NCBI RefSeq assembly: GCF_001659605.2 | Contig: NC_035169.2 | Coordinates: forward strand, 7,907,610 to 7,971,609 | DNA from: Manihot esculenta | Taxonomy: Eukaryota > Streptophyta > Magnoliopsida > Malpighiales > Euphorbiaceae | Length of the DNA stretch: 64,000 bases | Reading direction: 5' to 3' | Shown here: positions 24,460 to 34,949 of the stretch, piece after piece | Position numbering within the stretch: the stretch's first letter is position 1 | How the letters are laid out: each line of letters starts with the position of its first letter | Translations under genes and position numbers: made by a program | The notes under the pieces: generated by a model | Seen by the model: the letters and a program-made list of their open reading frames with translations, nothing else | What the model was told of the DNA's origin: nothing | Database searches by the model: none

Positions 24460-25830
24460 ATGAGAGGAACTCGTCGATCTGCACGATTGACTGGAGTGCC
24501 ACCTGAGGATGAGGGCATGAGCGCCCGTCCTCCAGCGTTGCCTAGGGCAATGTCTAGCAGGTCCAGCAGGGACCGAGCAATGAGAGACCCTAGAAGGTCT
24601 TTGGATTTGGACAGAAGCAGATCTGTGAGGGAAACAGTACAAGGGAGAATGTCAGTGGATGTGGAGGACAGTATGGATGTAGAGCAGAGGAGGGATGGCA
24701 GTTTGGGGATGAGTATGTCAGAGGAAGGCATGGGAGAGTCCCAAGGAGGCACTCAGGCCTCGGGTTTTGTTCAGCCACCTCATTACCCACCTTTTTCACA
24801 GAATCCCGGGTATTCGATGGGAGGTACATCGGATTACCCTAGTTTCACCCCTTATCCCACACAGATGCCATACCCACCATATTACCCACCGTACTCCCAG
24901 TACCCAATGTATCCACCTCCACCCTACTATCCAAATCCAGCAAACCCTACCTCAGAAAATGTTGCACCACCTCCACCACCTACAGAACTAGCAGCCCCAG
25001 TTACTCAACCTCCTAACCCTAGCTCATCCAGAGGGAGCAAGGTCAAGATGACCGACTACATGAAGCTGGGTGCTCCCCAATATGATAGTGGTGATGACCC
25101 ATTTGTGTATCTGGAAAGGGTCAAAATGATAACAGACGAGATAGGGGCGGATGACAGTAGAGCCATTCAGATGGCTGGGTTCACCCTAAAATGCAAGAAG
25201 GCCCGTGAGTGGTTCAAGAACTACATCAAACCGAGGGTGGACAGTCTTCCATGGGAGGATTTCGCGAATGAGTTTGCAGGATGGGCTTTCCCTGATAGTT
25301 CAAGGGAATTGAAGATGATAGAATTCGAGCAGTTGAGGCAAACTGATGACATGAGTGTAGATGAATATACTGACAGGTTTATGGAGTTGCTGCCATTTGC
25401 TGGGCAGAACCTTGATACAGATCAGAAGAAGTCAAGGAGGTATATCATGAAGCTCCATCCCAGGTATTCCTCCTTGGTACAGTCAGCTGATAGAGAGAGT
25501 TTCCATGCCATAGTGGATATGGCTAGGAGGATGGAGGCTAGTGCTATCATCGAGGGAAATGTCAAACAGACAGCAGCACAGCCTTCCGGTTCCAAAACCC
25601 CAGGTAGGGGAAAAGTGGATCCTTCTTCTTTAAGTTCAAGTAGTAAGAGGTGGAGCAGTACCACCAAGAAGCAGAAGAAGAACAAGTTCTGGAGCAAGAT
25701 CAAGTCAGGTCTGGGATTAGGAAGTGGCTCGAGCTCAGGAGCAGACAATGTAGCATGTGTGAAGTGTGGTAAGCCACACAGGGGAGTGTGCCTCTATGGG
25801 TCCAGAGCCTGCTTCAGATGTGGGCAATAG
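24460..25830 (+). pseudogene. Element B gag, ending at a TAG inside the zinc knuckle
   Basis: The frame is open from 24,334. I take ATG 24,460 as the start because it follows a TTTTTCAG tract and begins the basic N-terminus. A Pro/Tyr-rich linker follows (about 24,770-25,020), then the retrotransposon gag core with the WF...W...F pattern (25,050-25,550), a Ser/Lys-rich stretch, and a CCHC zinc knuckle. The reading frame meets TAG at 25,828-25,830 between the second Cys and the His of the knuckle, yet continues open in the same frame into pol. This is most simply a single-base nonsense change; programmed readthrough is possible but unlikely inside a structural motif. Confidence 0.85.
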
Positions 25831-28800
25831 GGACATATGGCTCGGGATTGTCCTAGAGCAGCTGTTATGGCACAGTCCCAGCAGACAGGTTCAGGCAGTG
25901 TAGCTCAGCCAGTAGCTCCAGCACCAACTCAAGCCAGTGGCAGAGGTAGAGGGAGAGGAGCAGCCTCTTCTTCAGCGGGCTTCAGAGGTGAAGGTCCGTT
26001 AGCTCCAGCAAGGATCTTCACAATGACACAGCAAGAGGCTAACACATCCAACACCGTGGTGGCAGGTAATCTCATCATTGGTTGTTCTGATGTGTATGTA
26101 TTGATGGACCCTGGTGCATCTCATTCTTTTATTGCTCCGAGGGCCGTAGAGAGGTTGGGATTGATGACTTCGGGGTTAGAGTGTCCTCTCTGGGTCAGTG
26201 GACCCAAGTGTGATCCATCAGTGGCAGAGTCAGTCTGCCAATGTAGTCCAGTGTTTGTTGAGGGGAGATGCATGTCCGCCGACCTTGTGGTTCTAGAGTT
26301 GACAGATTTTGACGTCATTCTAGGGATGGACTGGTTATCTACCCATGGTGCTACCTTGGACTGCAGGGACAAGGTAGTCAGGTTCAGAGGTCAGGATGGA
26401 TCAGAGGTAGTCTTCAGAGGAGACAGGAGGGGTACACCTAGAGGTTTGATCTCATCTCTTCAGGCTCGTAGGTTGCTTAGGAGGGGATGTCAGGGGTATT
26501 TGGCTCATGTGAGAGAGCTAGATAGTCAGATTAGAGAGCCCGCCGCAGTGCCAGTGGTTAATGAGTTTTTAGATGTGTTCCCAGACGAGCTTCCAGGTTT
26601 ACCACCTGCTAGGGAGATAGAGTTCGAGATAGAGTTAATGCCTGGAACGAGACCGATCTCTATCCCTCCCTACAGGATGGCACCAGCTGAGTTGAAAGAA
26701 TTGAAAGAACAGTTGCAAGAATTGGTAGACAAGGGCTTCATCCGACCGAGTACCTCACCCTGGGGTGCTCCAGTGTTATTTGTAAGAAAGAAGGATGGAT
26801 CCCTTAGACTTTGCATTGACTACAGGCAGTTGAACAAAGTCACTACCAAGAATAAGTACCCTCTGCCAAGGATCGATGATCTATTCGACCAGCTAGCCGG
26901 AGCGGGTTGTTTCTCCAAAATAGATCTGAGATCGGGGTACCATCAGTTGAGGATCAGGGAAGAGGACGTTCCAAAGACGGCTTTCAGGACCAGATATGGG
27001 CATTTTGAGTTCCTTGTGATGCCGTTCGGGTTAACTAACGCCCCTGCAGCATTCATGGACCTCATGAACAGAGTGTTTAGACAGTACCTGGACCACTTTG
27101 TTATTGTCTTCATAGATGATATCTTAGTGTATTCCAGGAATGCAGAGGAGCATGCCCATCATCTGAGGATAGTTCTGCAGACCTTGAGGGAACATGGCTT
27201 GTATGCCAAGTTCTCCAAGTGTGAGTTCTGGTTGAGGAGCATCTCATTCTTGGGGCATGTAGTGTCAGAGAATGGAATAGAGGTAGACCCCAAGAAAGTG
27301 GAGGCTGTGACTAACTGGCCTAGACCCACCTCAGTGACGGAGATCAGAAGTTTCTTGGGTTTGGCTGGTTATTACAGGAGGTTCGTTCAGGACTTCTCAA
27401 AGATTGCAGCTCCTCTAACCAGATTGACCAGAAAGAACCAGAGATTCGTATGGACCGACCAGTGTGAAGAGAGTTTCGAAGAGCTTAAGAAGAGGTTGAC
27501 TTCAGCACCAGTGTTAGCTCTGCCAACTAGCAATGAGGACTTCACAGTGTTTTGTGATGCATCCAGAGTAGGTTTGGGTTGTGTGCTGATGCAGAATGGC
27601 AAGGTGATCGCTTATGCTTCTAGACAGCTGAAGAGGCATGAGTTGAATTACCCCACACACGATCTTGAGATGGCAGCAGTCATCTTTGCACTCAAGATGT
27701 GGAGGCATTACCTCTATGGGGTAAAATGTGAGATCTTCACAGATCATAAGAGCCTGCAGCACATCTTGAGTCAGAGAGATTTGAATTTGAGACAGAGGAG
27801 ATGGGTAGAACTGCTGAGTGACTATGATTGCAGAATCCAGTACCATCCGGGTAAGGCGAATGTTGTGGCAGACGCCCTAAGCCGGAAGTCACTAGGCAGT
27901 TTATCCCACATCACGGCAGAGAGGAGACCGGTGGTGAAGGAGTTTTACAAGCTCACGAATGAAGGTCTACAGTTGGAGTTGTCTGGTACAGGTACTTTGA
28001 TTGCACAGATGAAGGTGACACCCGTGTTTCTGGAGCAGGTGGCTCAGAAACAGCATGAGGACCCAGAGTTAGTGAAGATTGCCAGGACTGTTCAGTCGGG
28101 CAAAGATAATGAGTTCAGATTTGACAGTAAGGGGATCCTCCGCTATGGGAGCAGATTATGTGTACCAGATGACATAGGGCTTAAGGGAGACATTATGAGA
28201 GAAGCTCATAATGCAAGATACAGCGTTCACCCCGGAGCCACCAAGATGTATCAAGATTTAAAGAGGGTTTATTGGTGGCCAGCGATGAAGAAAGAAGTGG
28301 CACAGTTTGTGTCCGCCTGCGAAGTATGTCAGAGGGTGAAGCTGGAACATCAGAAGCCGGCTGGAATGCTTAACCCGCTACCTATTCCAGAGTGGAAATG
28401 GGAGAATATAGCTATGGACTTCGTAGTGGGGTTACCGGCAGCGTCCAACAGATTGGACTCCATATGGGTGATTGTGGACAGACTCACCAAATCTGCTCAC
28501 TTCATCCCTGTCAGGAGTGGCTATTCTGTGGACAAGTTGGCGCAGGTATATGTAAATGAGATCGTCAGACTGCATGGGGTTCCCGTTTCTATAGTGTCAG
28601 ATAGAGGGCCCCAGTTCACCTCCAGGTTTTGGCGGAGTCTGCAGGATGCCATGGGTACCAGGTTGGATTTTAGCACTGCCTTCCATCCACAGACTGATGG
28701 ACAGTCAGAAAGGACCATCCAGACAATAGAAGATATGCTCAGAATGTGTGTGCTGGATTTTGGCGGTTCTTGGAGGCAGCATCTACCTTTGGTGGAGTTT

Positions 28801-29450
28801 GCCTACAATAACAGCCATCATGCTAGCATCGGGATGGCTCCATATGAAACTTTGTATGGGAGGAAGTGCAGATCACCCGTCTGTTGGGAGGAAGTTGGAG
28901 AGAAGGCTTTAGCAGGGCCTGAGTTAGTTGAGATCACCAGCAGGGTGGTACCCATCATCAGAGAGAGAATCAAAACTGCTTCAAGCAGGCAGAAGAGTTA
29001 TGCAGACATCCGCAGGAGACAGTTAGAGTTTCAGGAGGGGGATCTGGTATTGCTCAAGGTGTCTCCAATGAAGGGAGTGGTTCGCTTCGGAAAGAAAGGT
29101 AAACTAGCCCCACGATACATCGGACCCTTTGAAGTCTTGCAAAAGATTGGGAGTGTATCGTACAAGCTGGACTTCCTGCATCTATGGACAGAATCCATCC
29201 GGTTTTCCATGTTTCCATGTTAAGAAAGTACGTGTCAGATCCGAGCAAGGTTCTTAATGAGCCTGATGTAGAGATCCAAGAGGATCTCACCTATGTAGAG
29301 CAGCCAGTGCGGATTCTTGACACTCAGATCAGAAAGTTGAGAAACAAGGAAATCCCAATGGTGAAAGTCCTTTGGAACCACCACAATATTGAAGAATGCA
29401 CCTGGGAGACACGGGAGTCCATGCTCCAACAATACCCCCATCTGTTTTGA
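25831..29450 (+). pseudogene. Element B pol: protease, RT, RNase H, integrase, chromodomain
   Basis: In frame with gag after the TAG. Aspartic protease with MDPGASHSF (about 26,100-26,130); reverse transcriptase with the FIDD active site (about 27,110-27,122); RNase H with CDAS and TDHKSL motifs (27,550-27,760); integrase with the HHCC zinc region (28,220-28,335) and catalytic pieces MDF, SDRGPQF and the downstream Glu. The frame then ends at 29,221-29,223. The true C-terminus continues in another frame (about 29,184-29,450), where a chromodomain-like end (RKLRNKEIP, VLWNHHNIEECTWE) is present. The shift is what a one-base loss near 29,165-29,185 would give. The break removes the chromodomain, which in this clade helps target integration to heterochromatin. 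Confidence 0.9.
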
Positions 29451-29568
29451 GGTGAGTGTTAGTTGTTCTATGTGTTGCATGTATGATATATTGTATGCTA
29501 TGTTGTATGTTATGATTGATGCCATGCTTTGTATGTTAGTTGAGGAACATTCGGGGACGAATGTTCTT

Positions 29569-29580
29569 AAGGGGGGAGAA
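29569..29580 (+). promoter_or_regulatory. Polypurine tract of element B
   Basis: AAGGGGGGAGAA abuts the 3' LTR (29,581), exactly where the plus-strand primer tract should lie. Confidence 0.9.
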
Positions 29581-31850
29581 TGTAATACCCGGCTAGACTC
29601 CGGTGTCGGAATTCCTACCGTCCGGTGGGACCTCGGATGTCGAAAACCTCTAGAAGGGTAAAAGTATGTGGTTGTGAAATATTTTCATGTTTTTAATGAT
29701 TTTTAAGTATGAAATTTAATGAGTTTTTACATGAAAAGTCTTTGGAGGAAAACCCAGGTTCGGCCACCGAAAGTCAAGTTCGGCCGCCGAACATGCATGC
29801 GTTTTGGAGGCACGTTAGGCCCCCGAAAGCATGAGTGAGGGAAGTCCAGGTTCGGCCGCCGAACCTCATGTTCGGCCGCCGAACATGGCATGCATGCGGA
29901 GGCACATTCGGCCCCCGAACGTGGTCTGGCCAGCCACTATAAAAGGGTCCCTTAGCCGAAAACGGGCGAGCTTTTTCCCCATTTTCGGCCAAGGTGAGCT
30001 TTCCGCCGCCCCTCACCCATTTTTGATGTTCTTCCTCTAAATCTTTCTAGATTTTCACTTGGTTTTGAAGATCTAAGCTTTTGAAACAAGTTTTGGAGCT
30101 TTGGGAACTCAGGAGCTCATTTTCGTGGATCTCCAAGTTTAGGTCGTCTCCCTCTCGATCTTCAAGAGGTAAGAGCCGATCTTAAGCTCCTTATGTGTTT
30201 TAACTAAGTTTTATGCAAGATCTATGGGTAGAAATGCATGTTAGGGTATATGTTGAGTTTATGAGTTTTGATGCTTTGATGAACAATGTAGCTTGTTTAT
30301 GTGTTGTTGGAAGTGTTGTAGATGGGGTATATGATAGTTTGAGACCCCTAGGTGTAATGTATGTGAGGTATGCATGTTTTAGAACTAGTTTTTACATGAT
30401 TTGAGCTTGGGAGGCAAAATGTGCATTGAGGAGCTGAGTTTCTGCCTTTCGGGAGAAGCTCAGGTTCGGCCGCCGAAGTGACTTTCGGCCGCCGAACCCT
30501 CTTTTGTGGAGGCAGCATTCGGCTGCCGAAGTTGCCCCCGAAAAGAGACTTTCGTCTCTGTCTGGGACTTTCGGCCGCCGAAGGTGCCGCCGAAAGTGCC
30601 TGACTTTCGGATCTGTCCAGGGCTTTCGGCCGCCGAAGGTGCTGCCGAAAGTGCCCTGTTCAGCCATTTCATGCATACTTCTATGTGGCGTTTTCATGAT
30701 GTTCTAGGGGGTTTTTGGGGAGTATTTTAGAGTCATGTTTATGTATGTTCAGTCCCTCATTTGAGTCCACCTGTGTAGGTTCGGACCCGAGAAATCAGGG
30801 ACCCCAGCAGTGAGATAGTTGCTTAAGAGTCTGTAGAGCTTCAGCCAGAGGTGAGTGGAATGAACCTTAAGTTTTTTTAAACAAATGAAATATAACTTTT
30901 TGGAGCATGTTCATGCATCATATATGCCATGTGATATTCTAGGTTGTTTGCATTAGTATTCACGAATATGTTGCACTGCATAATATGATGTGGATGCGGA
31001 TTGGCTATTGGATGATCCTCTAGTCCTCCTATGGTATGATATGATGATGATACGGTATGGATTGCCAGTGAGGCCCATTCTACGCCCCTGGACTATGTTA
31101 AGAGAAAGACCAGTGAGGCCCATTCTACGCCCCTGGCATATTGGAATGTTATGTTATGTTATGTATGTAAGAGAAAGACCAGTGAGGCCCATTCTACGCC
31201 CCTGGCACGATTGGACTATGTTGAGGGCTATAGGTGACAATACCATCCTTATGTGATATGTTTGTGATGTGTTGCATTTCATGGAAGCATGAAATATTTT
31301 AATATATGTTTTCTCTATTCTGCTCACTGGGCTTTATAGCTCACCCCTCTCCCCTAATCCCAGATGTGCAGGTACAGGGTAGATCAGGAGGTTAGCCAGA
31401 GCATGGAAGTTATGTTTATGTAATAGTTAGATTGTGGACATGACAATTGTTTTATGATGTAATGTAAAAGAGTTTTAAGTTATGATTATGTAATTTGAAT
31501 ATTGAGGATAGAGTTGTGCTTGACCAATACAGATTGTTAATCCCACTTGCATGTACATGGTCTTTATGATATGAGATATGAGGTTATGTTTCTACCAAGC
31601 TTATGTATGATGAGTTACCCCGTTGGAGCATTTGATGAGGGCTCCAGTGGAGGTTTATGATATGTTTATGTTTATGTACAGGTTGAGCTTGGTTGTTATA
31701 TGAGAATGTTTACATGTTTATGAGTTTTGTTGATCATGTATGGGATTTACAGGTTTACAGGATATATGTCAGGCTTGCTACGGGTCCCGGCGGCCTTACG
31801 CCGATCTGGATCCTAGCGCCGGTAGCGGTCCGGATTTCCGGGCTGTTACA
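29581..31850 (+). repeat. 3' LTR of element B
   Basis: 2,270 bp, the same length as the 5' LTR with six transitions. It is followed at once by the CAGCT duplication and by the rest of element A's antisense gene. Confidence 0.95.
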
Positions 31851-32836
31851 CAGCTGAAGTGGAAGCTCGTTGTGTAGAGGTTGTAAAACAGCTGTCCTCT
31901 ATGACAACGGCCCTTCAGGAGAGGGATGAGGCTGTTGGCCAAAAAGCCGAGGTCCAGCGCCAACATGAGGCCTTAAAGGCTGATTTTGAGGGGCTTCAAG
32001 CTCACCTAAGTGAGGTGAAGGCTCAGAAGGAAAATGCCCTGGCCCGGGTGGAGGTCCTTGAGCAGGAATTGGGCACAAGTGCTGAACGTATCAAAGATCT
32101 GTCTTCATCAGCTGAAGAGTTCAACCTTCGCCAACAACAGCTAAAAAATGAAGTCAGGGTTTTGGAACGTAAATGTTTAGCCCTGCTTGAGGTGGTAAAG
32201 TATGCCGAAGGGAAGGTTCAACTGAAGCGTGAACAGTATATAGCGGAGTATCAGGAGTCTGATGAGCTGAAGGGTAAAATTGATCAGGCTTGTGAAGCTC
32301 ATCTTCAGGACTACAAAGACTCGTCTGAGTTTAAGGAATTTGTGGCTGAGGCTTATGAAGAACACCTTGATGAGTATAAAGCTTCTGGTGAGATGAAAAA
32401 GGCTATCCTTGATAAGGCCTACCGCATGTATGTAACTGGCTACAATCGCGGTTTAAGAGAAGCTAGACAGGCTCCTGATGTTCCTTTGTCCGAGCTTCAG
32501 AGGCGCGAAGTGGACTCAGATGGCGAGTCAGTGCTATATGGGGAGGATGATTGCCCTTTGCCTCGAGGAGATTCTCGGAGGAACATAGACCGGCCATCTG
32601 AGTCTTCGTCAGAGGAATCTGAGGTAGGGTCGGAGGAAGATGATCTTGATTCTGAGAAAGACGGCCTCCACCCTAGGTCAGAAGTGGCCCCTACTATTAA
32701 TGTTGAGAGCTCTGGCCCCAGGGACACCGAGCTTCCTTCGGGGATGGCTGTAAATAGAGATAATGCAGGCGAGGGTGTACTTACTGATGTAAGTCCTTTA
32801 AGGACTATTTATCCTCCTTCCTTGCCGGAGAAATGA

Positions 32837-33345
32837 ATTGTAATAGTTAGTAAATGAATTGTAATAGTTAGTAATGTAATATTATTTCTTGACAGTTATC
32901 TTTACTCTTCGTATTTGTGATGTAAACTATATAATTTCATTTAGGAGCTCTGAATTTGCGAGCTCAGCTCTTAGCTGATTATTTGGGAGATCAAGTCTCG
33001 TACCTTTTTTAATGACAATTATCATGTCAGTGTTTGGCTTTTAGTCCTGCTTTCTGCGCTGTGACTTCGTATATTTGTTTCAGATAAACTGATATAGGCT
33101 TTGATTATAGCCTTTTTTATCCTTCTAAGGATGTCTTCATTTATGCGTCCTGTTATGGAGGGAGCTCGGCCGTTCTGTTTGGCCTTCGTATCTGGATCCT
33201 TTAAGGATATAAGTCTACCCAAGTTGAGAGCTCGGTCTTGGGCCTTTACGAATCATTAGTCCGAGCTGGGAGCTCGGTCCCCTTTTTTTTTTTTAACTCC
33301 GAGCTGTTCTCTTTCCGAGGTCGGAATTGGATTTTATAAGTTGTT
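32837..33345 (+). other. Downstream region of the antisense gene in element A
   Basis: After the TGA at 32,834-32,836 there is a 19-base direct repeat (AATGAATTGTAATAGTTAG, two copies), TAATGTAATATT-type polyadenylation-like sequence and then a GAGCTC-rich stretch (32,940-33,320) like the one at 18,960-19,350. No gene is seen. Confidence 0.5.
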
Positions 33346-34716
33346 CCGGGACGACCTCGGGGCCTCGCCGGTTTTTTGTTTCCAGGAGATCTTACGGGAT
33401 CCTGTTTTTTCTGTGAATTTCCGGGACGACCTCGGGGCCTCGCCGGTTGTTTTGTTTCCAGGAGATCTTACGGGATCCTGTTTTGTCTTTGAATTTCCGG
33501 GACGACCTCGGGGCCTCGCCGGTTTTTTGTTTCCAGGAGATCTTACGGGATCCTGTTTTGTCTTTGAATTTCCGGGACGACCTCGGGGCCTCGCCGGTTG
33601 TTTTGTTTCCAGGAGATCTTACGGGATCCTGTTTTGTCTTTGAATTGCCGGGACGACCTCGGGGCCTCGCCGGTTGTTTTGTTTTCAGGAAATCTTACGA
33701 ATTTCCGGGACGACCTCGGGGCCTCGCCGGTTTTTTGTTCCCAGGAGATCTTACGGGATCCTGTTTTGTCTTTGAATTTCCGGGACGACCTCGGGGCCTC
33801 GCCGGTTGTTTTGTTTTCAGGAGATCTTACGGGATCCTGTTTTGTCTTTGAATTTCCGGGACGACCTCGGGGCCTCGCCGGTTTTTTGTTCCCAGGAGAT
33901 CTTACGGGATCCTATTTTGTCTTTGAATTTCCGGGACGACCTCGGGGCCTCGCCGGTTTTTTGTTTCCAGGAGATCTTACGGGATCCTGTTTTGTCTTTG
34001 AATTTCCGGGACGACCTCGGGGCCTCGCCGGTTGTTTTGTTTCCAGGAGATCTTACGGGATCCTGTTTTGTCTTTGAATTTCCGGGACGACCTCGGGGCC
34101 TCGCCGGTTTTTTGTTCCCAGGAGATCTTACGGGATCCTGTTTTGTCTTTGAATTTCCGGGACGACCTCGGGGCCTCGCCGGTTGTTTTGTTTTCAGGAG
34201 ATCTTACGGGATCCTATTTTGTCTTTGAATTTCCGGGACGACCTCGGGGCCTCGCCGGTTTTTTGTTCCCAGGAGATCTTACGGGATCCTGTTTTGTCTT
34301 TGAATTTCCGGGACGACCTCGGGGCCTCGCCGGTTTTTTGTTTTCAGGAGATCTTACGGGATCCTGTTTTGTCTTTGAATTTCCGGGACGACCTCGGGGC
34401 CTCGCCGGTTGTTTTGTTTTCAGGAGATCTTACGGGATCCTGTTTTGTCTTTGAATTTCCGGGACGACCTCGGGGCCTCGCCGGTTTTTTGTTCCCAGGA
34501 GATCTTACGGGATCCTGTTTTGTCTTTGAATTTCCGGGACGACCTCGGGGCCTCGCCGGTTTTTTGTTTCCAGGAGATCTTACGGGATCCTGTTTTGTCT
34601 TTGAATTTCCGGGACGACCTCGGGGCCTCGCCGGTTGTTTTGTTTTCAGGAGATCTTACGGGATCCTGTTTTGTCTTTGAATTTCCGGGACGACCTCGGG
34701 GCCTCGCCGGTTGTTT
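33346..34716. repeat. 75/76-bp tandem repeat array, about 19 units
   Basis: About nineteen head-to-tail copies of a unit containing GGGACGACCTCGGGGCCTCG and GGAGATCTTACGGGATCC. Units alternate between 75 and 76 bp (TTTTTTG versus TTGTTTTG), and one unit near 33,690-33,705 is shortened. Copies are very similar, so the array is recently homogenised. It lies in element A between the pol stop and the antisense gene, that is, in the long 3' region of the sense transcript. Overlapping frames through it arise from the repeat and do not look like genes. Confidence 0.93.
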
Positions 34717-34904
34717 TTGTACAGAATTCAGGCTTATTGGCCTTACTGTCGCTTCGTTCATCTCAGCTGGTTTTTGTGCCTAACTGAGGTCTTGTTTGCG
34801 AGGGATCTTTCTGAGCCCTGTTCTTTTCTTTAAAAAATGTTTTTTCACAAAGATAATCACATTGTATAATTTTCATTTATTCATATTCGTCAAAATACGA
34901 TGTT

Positions 34905-34905
<1 letters not shown>

Positions 34906-34940
<35 letters not shown>
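34906..34940 (-). repeat. A35 tract just after the element A pol stop
   Basis: A run of 35 T on the plus strand, which is a 35-base A run in sense orientation, starting 10 bases after the gag-pol stop (34,950-34,952). It is either a slippage-grown homopolymer or a fossil of a poly(A) tail captured during reverse transcription. Confidence 0.85.
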
Positions 34941-34947
<7 letters not shown>

Positions 34948-34949
34948 TT

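Larger units (their letters stand above)
21920..31850 (+). mobile_element. Element B: Tekay/Del-type chromovirus nested in element A
   Basis: 9,931 bp, flanked by perfect CAGCT duplications (21,915-21,919 and 31,851-31,855). Both LTRs are 2,270 bp (TGTAATACCC...GGCTGTTACA) with six transitions between them, about 0.26%, so insertion was very recent and later than element A. Plus-strand order: 5' LTR, initiator-Met primer site, gag, protease, reverse transcriptase, RNase H, integrase, chromodomain, polypurine tract, 3' LTR. The chromodomain-like end of pol and the long LTRs fit the Tekay/Del clade of Ty3/Gypsy chromoviruses. Two breaks (an in-frame TAG in the gag zinc knuckle and a frameshift before the chromodomain) make this copy unlikely to be autonomous. 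Confidence 0.95.
19893..32836 (+). pseudogene. Antisense ORF of element A (putative gypsy-type transposon protein), split by element B
   Basis: It runs opposite to gag-pol, between pol and the 3' LTR. Three exons are supported: 19,893-20,586, 20,676-21,547, and 21,623-21,919 continuing at 31,856-32,836 on the far side of element B. The introns are 89 and 75 bp, with GT (second donor GTAAGT) and AG ends and matching phases. Without element B the frame would be about 947 codons with no shift or stop. Exon 1 carries the conserved block 'LPFTPFFVEVFEYFGVTP' and following hydrophobic segment typical of the Pfam family called putative gypsy type transposon (PF04195). Exon 2 is Ser/Pro/Lys-rich and probably disordered. 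The last exon is a long coiled coil followed by an acidic tail. Such antisense ORFs are known in Tat elements; their role is unsettled. Element B's insertion, with CAGCT duplicated, breaks it here. Confidence 0.8.

Noticed and set aside
24393..28718. Minus-strand frames opposite element B gag-pol
   Set aside because: Shadow frames; no motifs, and their lengths are explained by the codon bias of the real frame.
33346..34716. CRISPR-like appearance of regularly spaced repeats
   Set aside because: Units are contiguous with no unique spacers, lie in a plant retrotransposon, and have no cas genes nearby.
33341..34783. Chain of overlapping 100-165-codon plus-strand frames
   Set aside because: They come from the 75/76-bp tandem repeat; the unit-length alternation moves the frame every few units, and the peptides are the same repeat read over and over.
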